The translations under genes and the position numbers were made by a program. A stretch of 64,000 nt of DNA from the NCBI GenBank assembly GCA_937928765.1, contig CALFVX010000017.1, positions 23,615 to 87,614 on the forward strand, in the 5' to 3' direction. Positions within the stretch are counted from its first letter, which is position 1. Each line of letters opens with the position of its first letter. Positions 63,529-64,000 of this stretch are shown here, piece after piece. The notes under the pieces are model-generated. The model was not told the DNA's origin and searched no databases. It saw nothing but the letters and a program-made list of their open reading frames with translations. Source of the stretch: an uncultured Endomicrobiia bacterium (lineage in GTDB: Bacteria > Elusimicrobiota > Endomicrobiia > DTEH01).

Positions 63529-64000
63529 ATGAAAAGGTATAATCTACGTCATTTTTTTCTAATACTATGTATGCCGTTACTTACAAGTTGTGCAATTAAA
63601 ATACTACCAACATTTGTTAACCCTGTCCCTTCAGCTGTGTATCATAAAAATAAACCTTTAGTGTCGCTTACTGCGTCGTATGTTTCAGTTGGTAATTTAG
63701 AGTATCAAAAATCTTTAAATGAAAATTTAGATGTAGGTGGTATAATATATGGTGCTTGGAGTTCAGATACTGATACTGAATTAGAGTCTAACATTAACCT
63801 TTACGGTTTTGTAAGACAATGGTTTAAAAGTGAGGGTATGGAAAATCCTTGGGGTAATGTACATCTTGGCTGCCAACTTTCATATTCCAAGTTTAGTGAT
63901 CCGGATATTGATTCTCTTATTTCTACACACATAGATTTGGCTTTTATGCCCGGGATTTATAGAAAGAACTTCAATTTAGGTTTAGCATTAAGAGGAGGTG
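63529..64000 (+). CDS. Lipoprotein, partial (runs off the window)
   Basis: 157 visible residues from ATG 63529, with a strong AAGGAGG site. Lipobox 'LLTSC' after a short signal; then a beta-strand-rich region ('PLVSLTASYVSVGNLEYQKS', 'WGNVHLGCQLSYSKF') suggesting an outer-membrane-associated barrel. It may pair with the preceding gene. No family recognised. Confidence 0.6.
   Translation, partial: MKRYNLRHFFLILCMPLLTSCAIKILPTFVNPVPSAVYHKNKPLVSLTASYVSVGNLEYQKSLNENLDVGGIIYGAWSSDTDTELESNINLYGFVRQWFKSEGMENPWGNVHLGCQLSYSKFSDPDIDSLISTHIDLAFMPGIYRKNFNLGLALRGG

Overview
The window is very AT-rich and densely packed. It comes from a Gram-negative (diderm) bacterium: it encodes Tol-Pal, lipoprotein maturation enzymes (Lgt, LspA), TonB-dependent uptake, beta-barrel proteins and an adaptor/TolC efflux pair. 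A PorV-like barrel fused to an OmpA domain, PASTA, DUF4416, long PPi-dependent phosphofructokinase and V-type ATPase pieces suggest an anaerobic, deep-branching candidate-phylum type of bacterium (Elusimicrobiota/Omnitrophota-like). That placement is inference; no rRNA or universal marker set is present to settle it.

Layout. 0-2.3 kb: Tol-Pal envelope operon (pal-cpoB-tonB/tolA-like-tolB, minus strand). 2.4-8.8 kb: tRNA-Arg, PASTA protein, PorV-OmpA protein, secreted protein, phosphate permease, DJ-1/PfpI, PilZ and coiled-coil proteins. 8.8-15.3 kb: ileS-lspA-lgt-rluD and an FAD oxidase. 15.3-20.5 kb: a zinc-type uptake locus (small His/Cys membrane protein, outer-membrane barrel, ZnuABC) with a divergent M23 endopeptidase, the same neighbourhood as mepM-znuABC of enterobacteria. 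20.5-26.1 kb: a second metal locus (TonB receptor, ABC transporter, methyltransferase, NikR), probably for nickel. 26.2-31.7 kb: methyltransferase, tilS-hpt-ftsH-folE-folP. 31.9-37.1 kb: DUF4416, ECF sigma factor with zinc-finger partner, two V-ATPase subunits, then decayed genes (FkbM methyltransferase with an amber codon, lemA remnant). 37.1-49.7 kb: UPF0280 and NIL-ferredoxin (homocysteine synthesis from sulfide), dnaX, pyrF, rph, flavodoxin, valS, pfp, htpX, ssb, a lipoprotein, a response regulator and tRNA-Leu.

49.8-64 kb is a sulfur and metal region: permease, nadA, a NifS/IscS-like protein without its PLP lysine, IscU, a PP-loop ATPase, then an Rrf2-regulated run rrf2-cysH-sat-cysP-[JAMM protease::ArsC fusion]-half permease-TolC-CusB-like, ending in a GIY-YIG gene remnant and two envelope proteins. 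Sulfate would enter through CysP, be activated by Sat and reduced by the APS-type CysH; no sulfite reductase is seen in the window.

The most unusual signal is a family of short palindromic modules at 56.3-61.3 kb. They are inserted inside three genes of this run (sat, the JAMM-ArsC fusion, the cusB-like gene) without breaking their reading frames. The flanks and 4-nt loop are conserved while the 5-bp stems vary in a compensated way. One 65-bp composite occurs in opposite orientation in two genes 2 kb apart. The same DNA is read as different peptides, so the unit looks like a DNA- or RNA-level element similar in behaviour to the Rickettsia palindromic elements, and not a protein domain.
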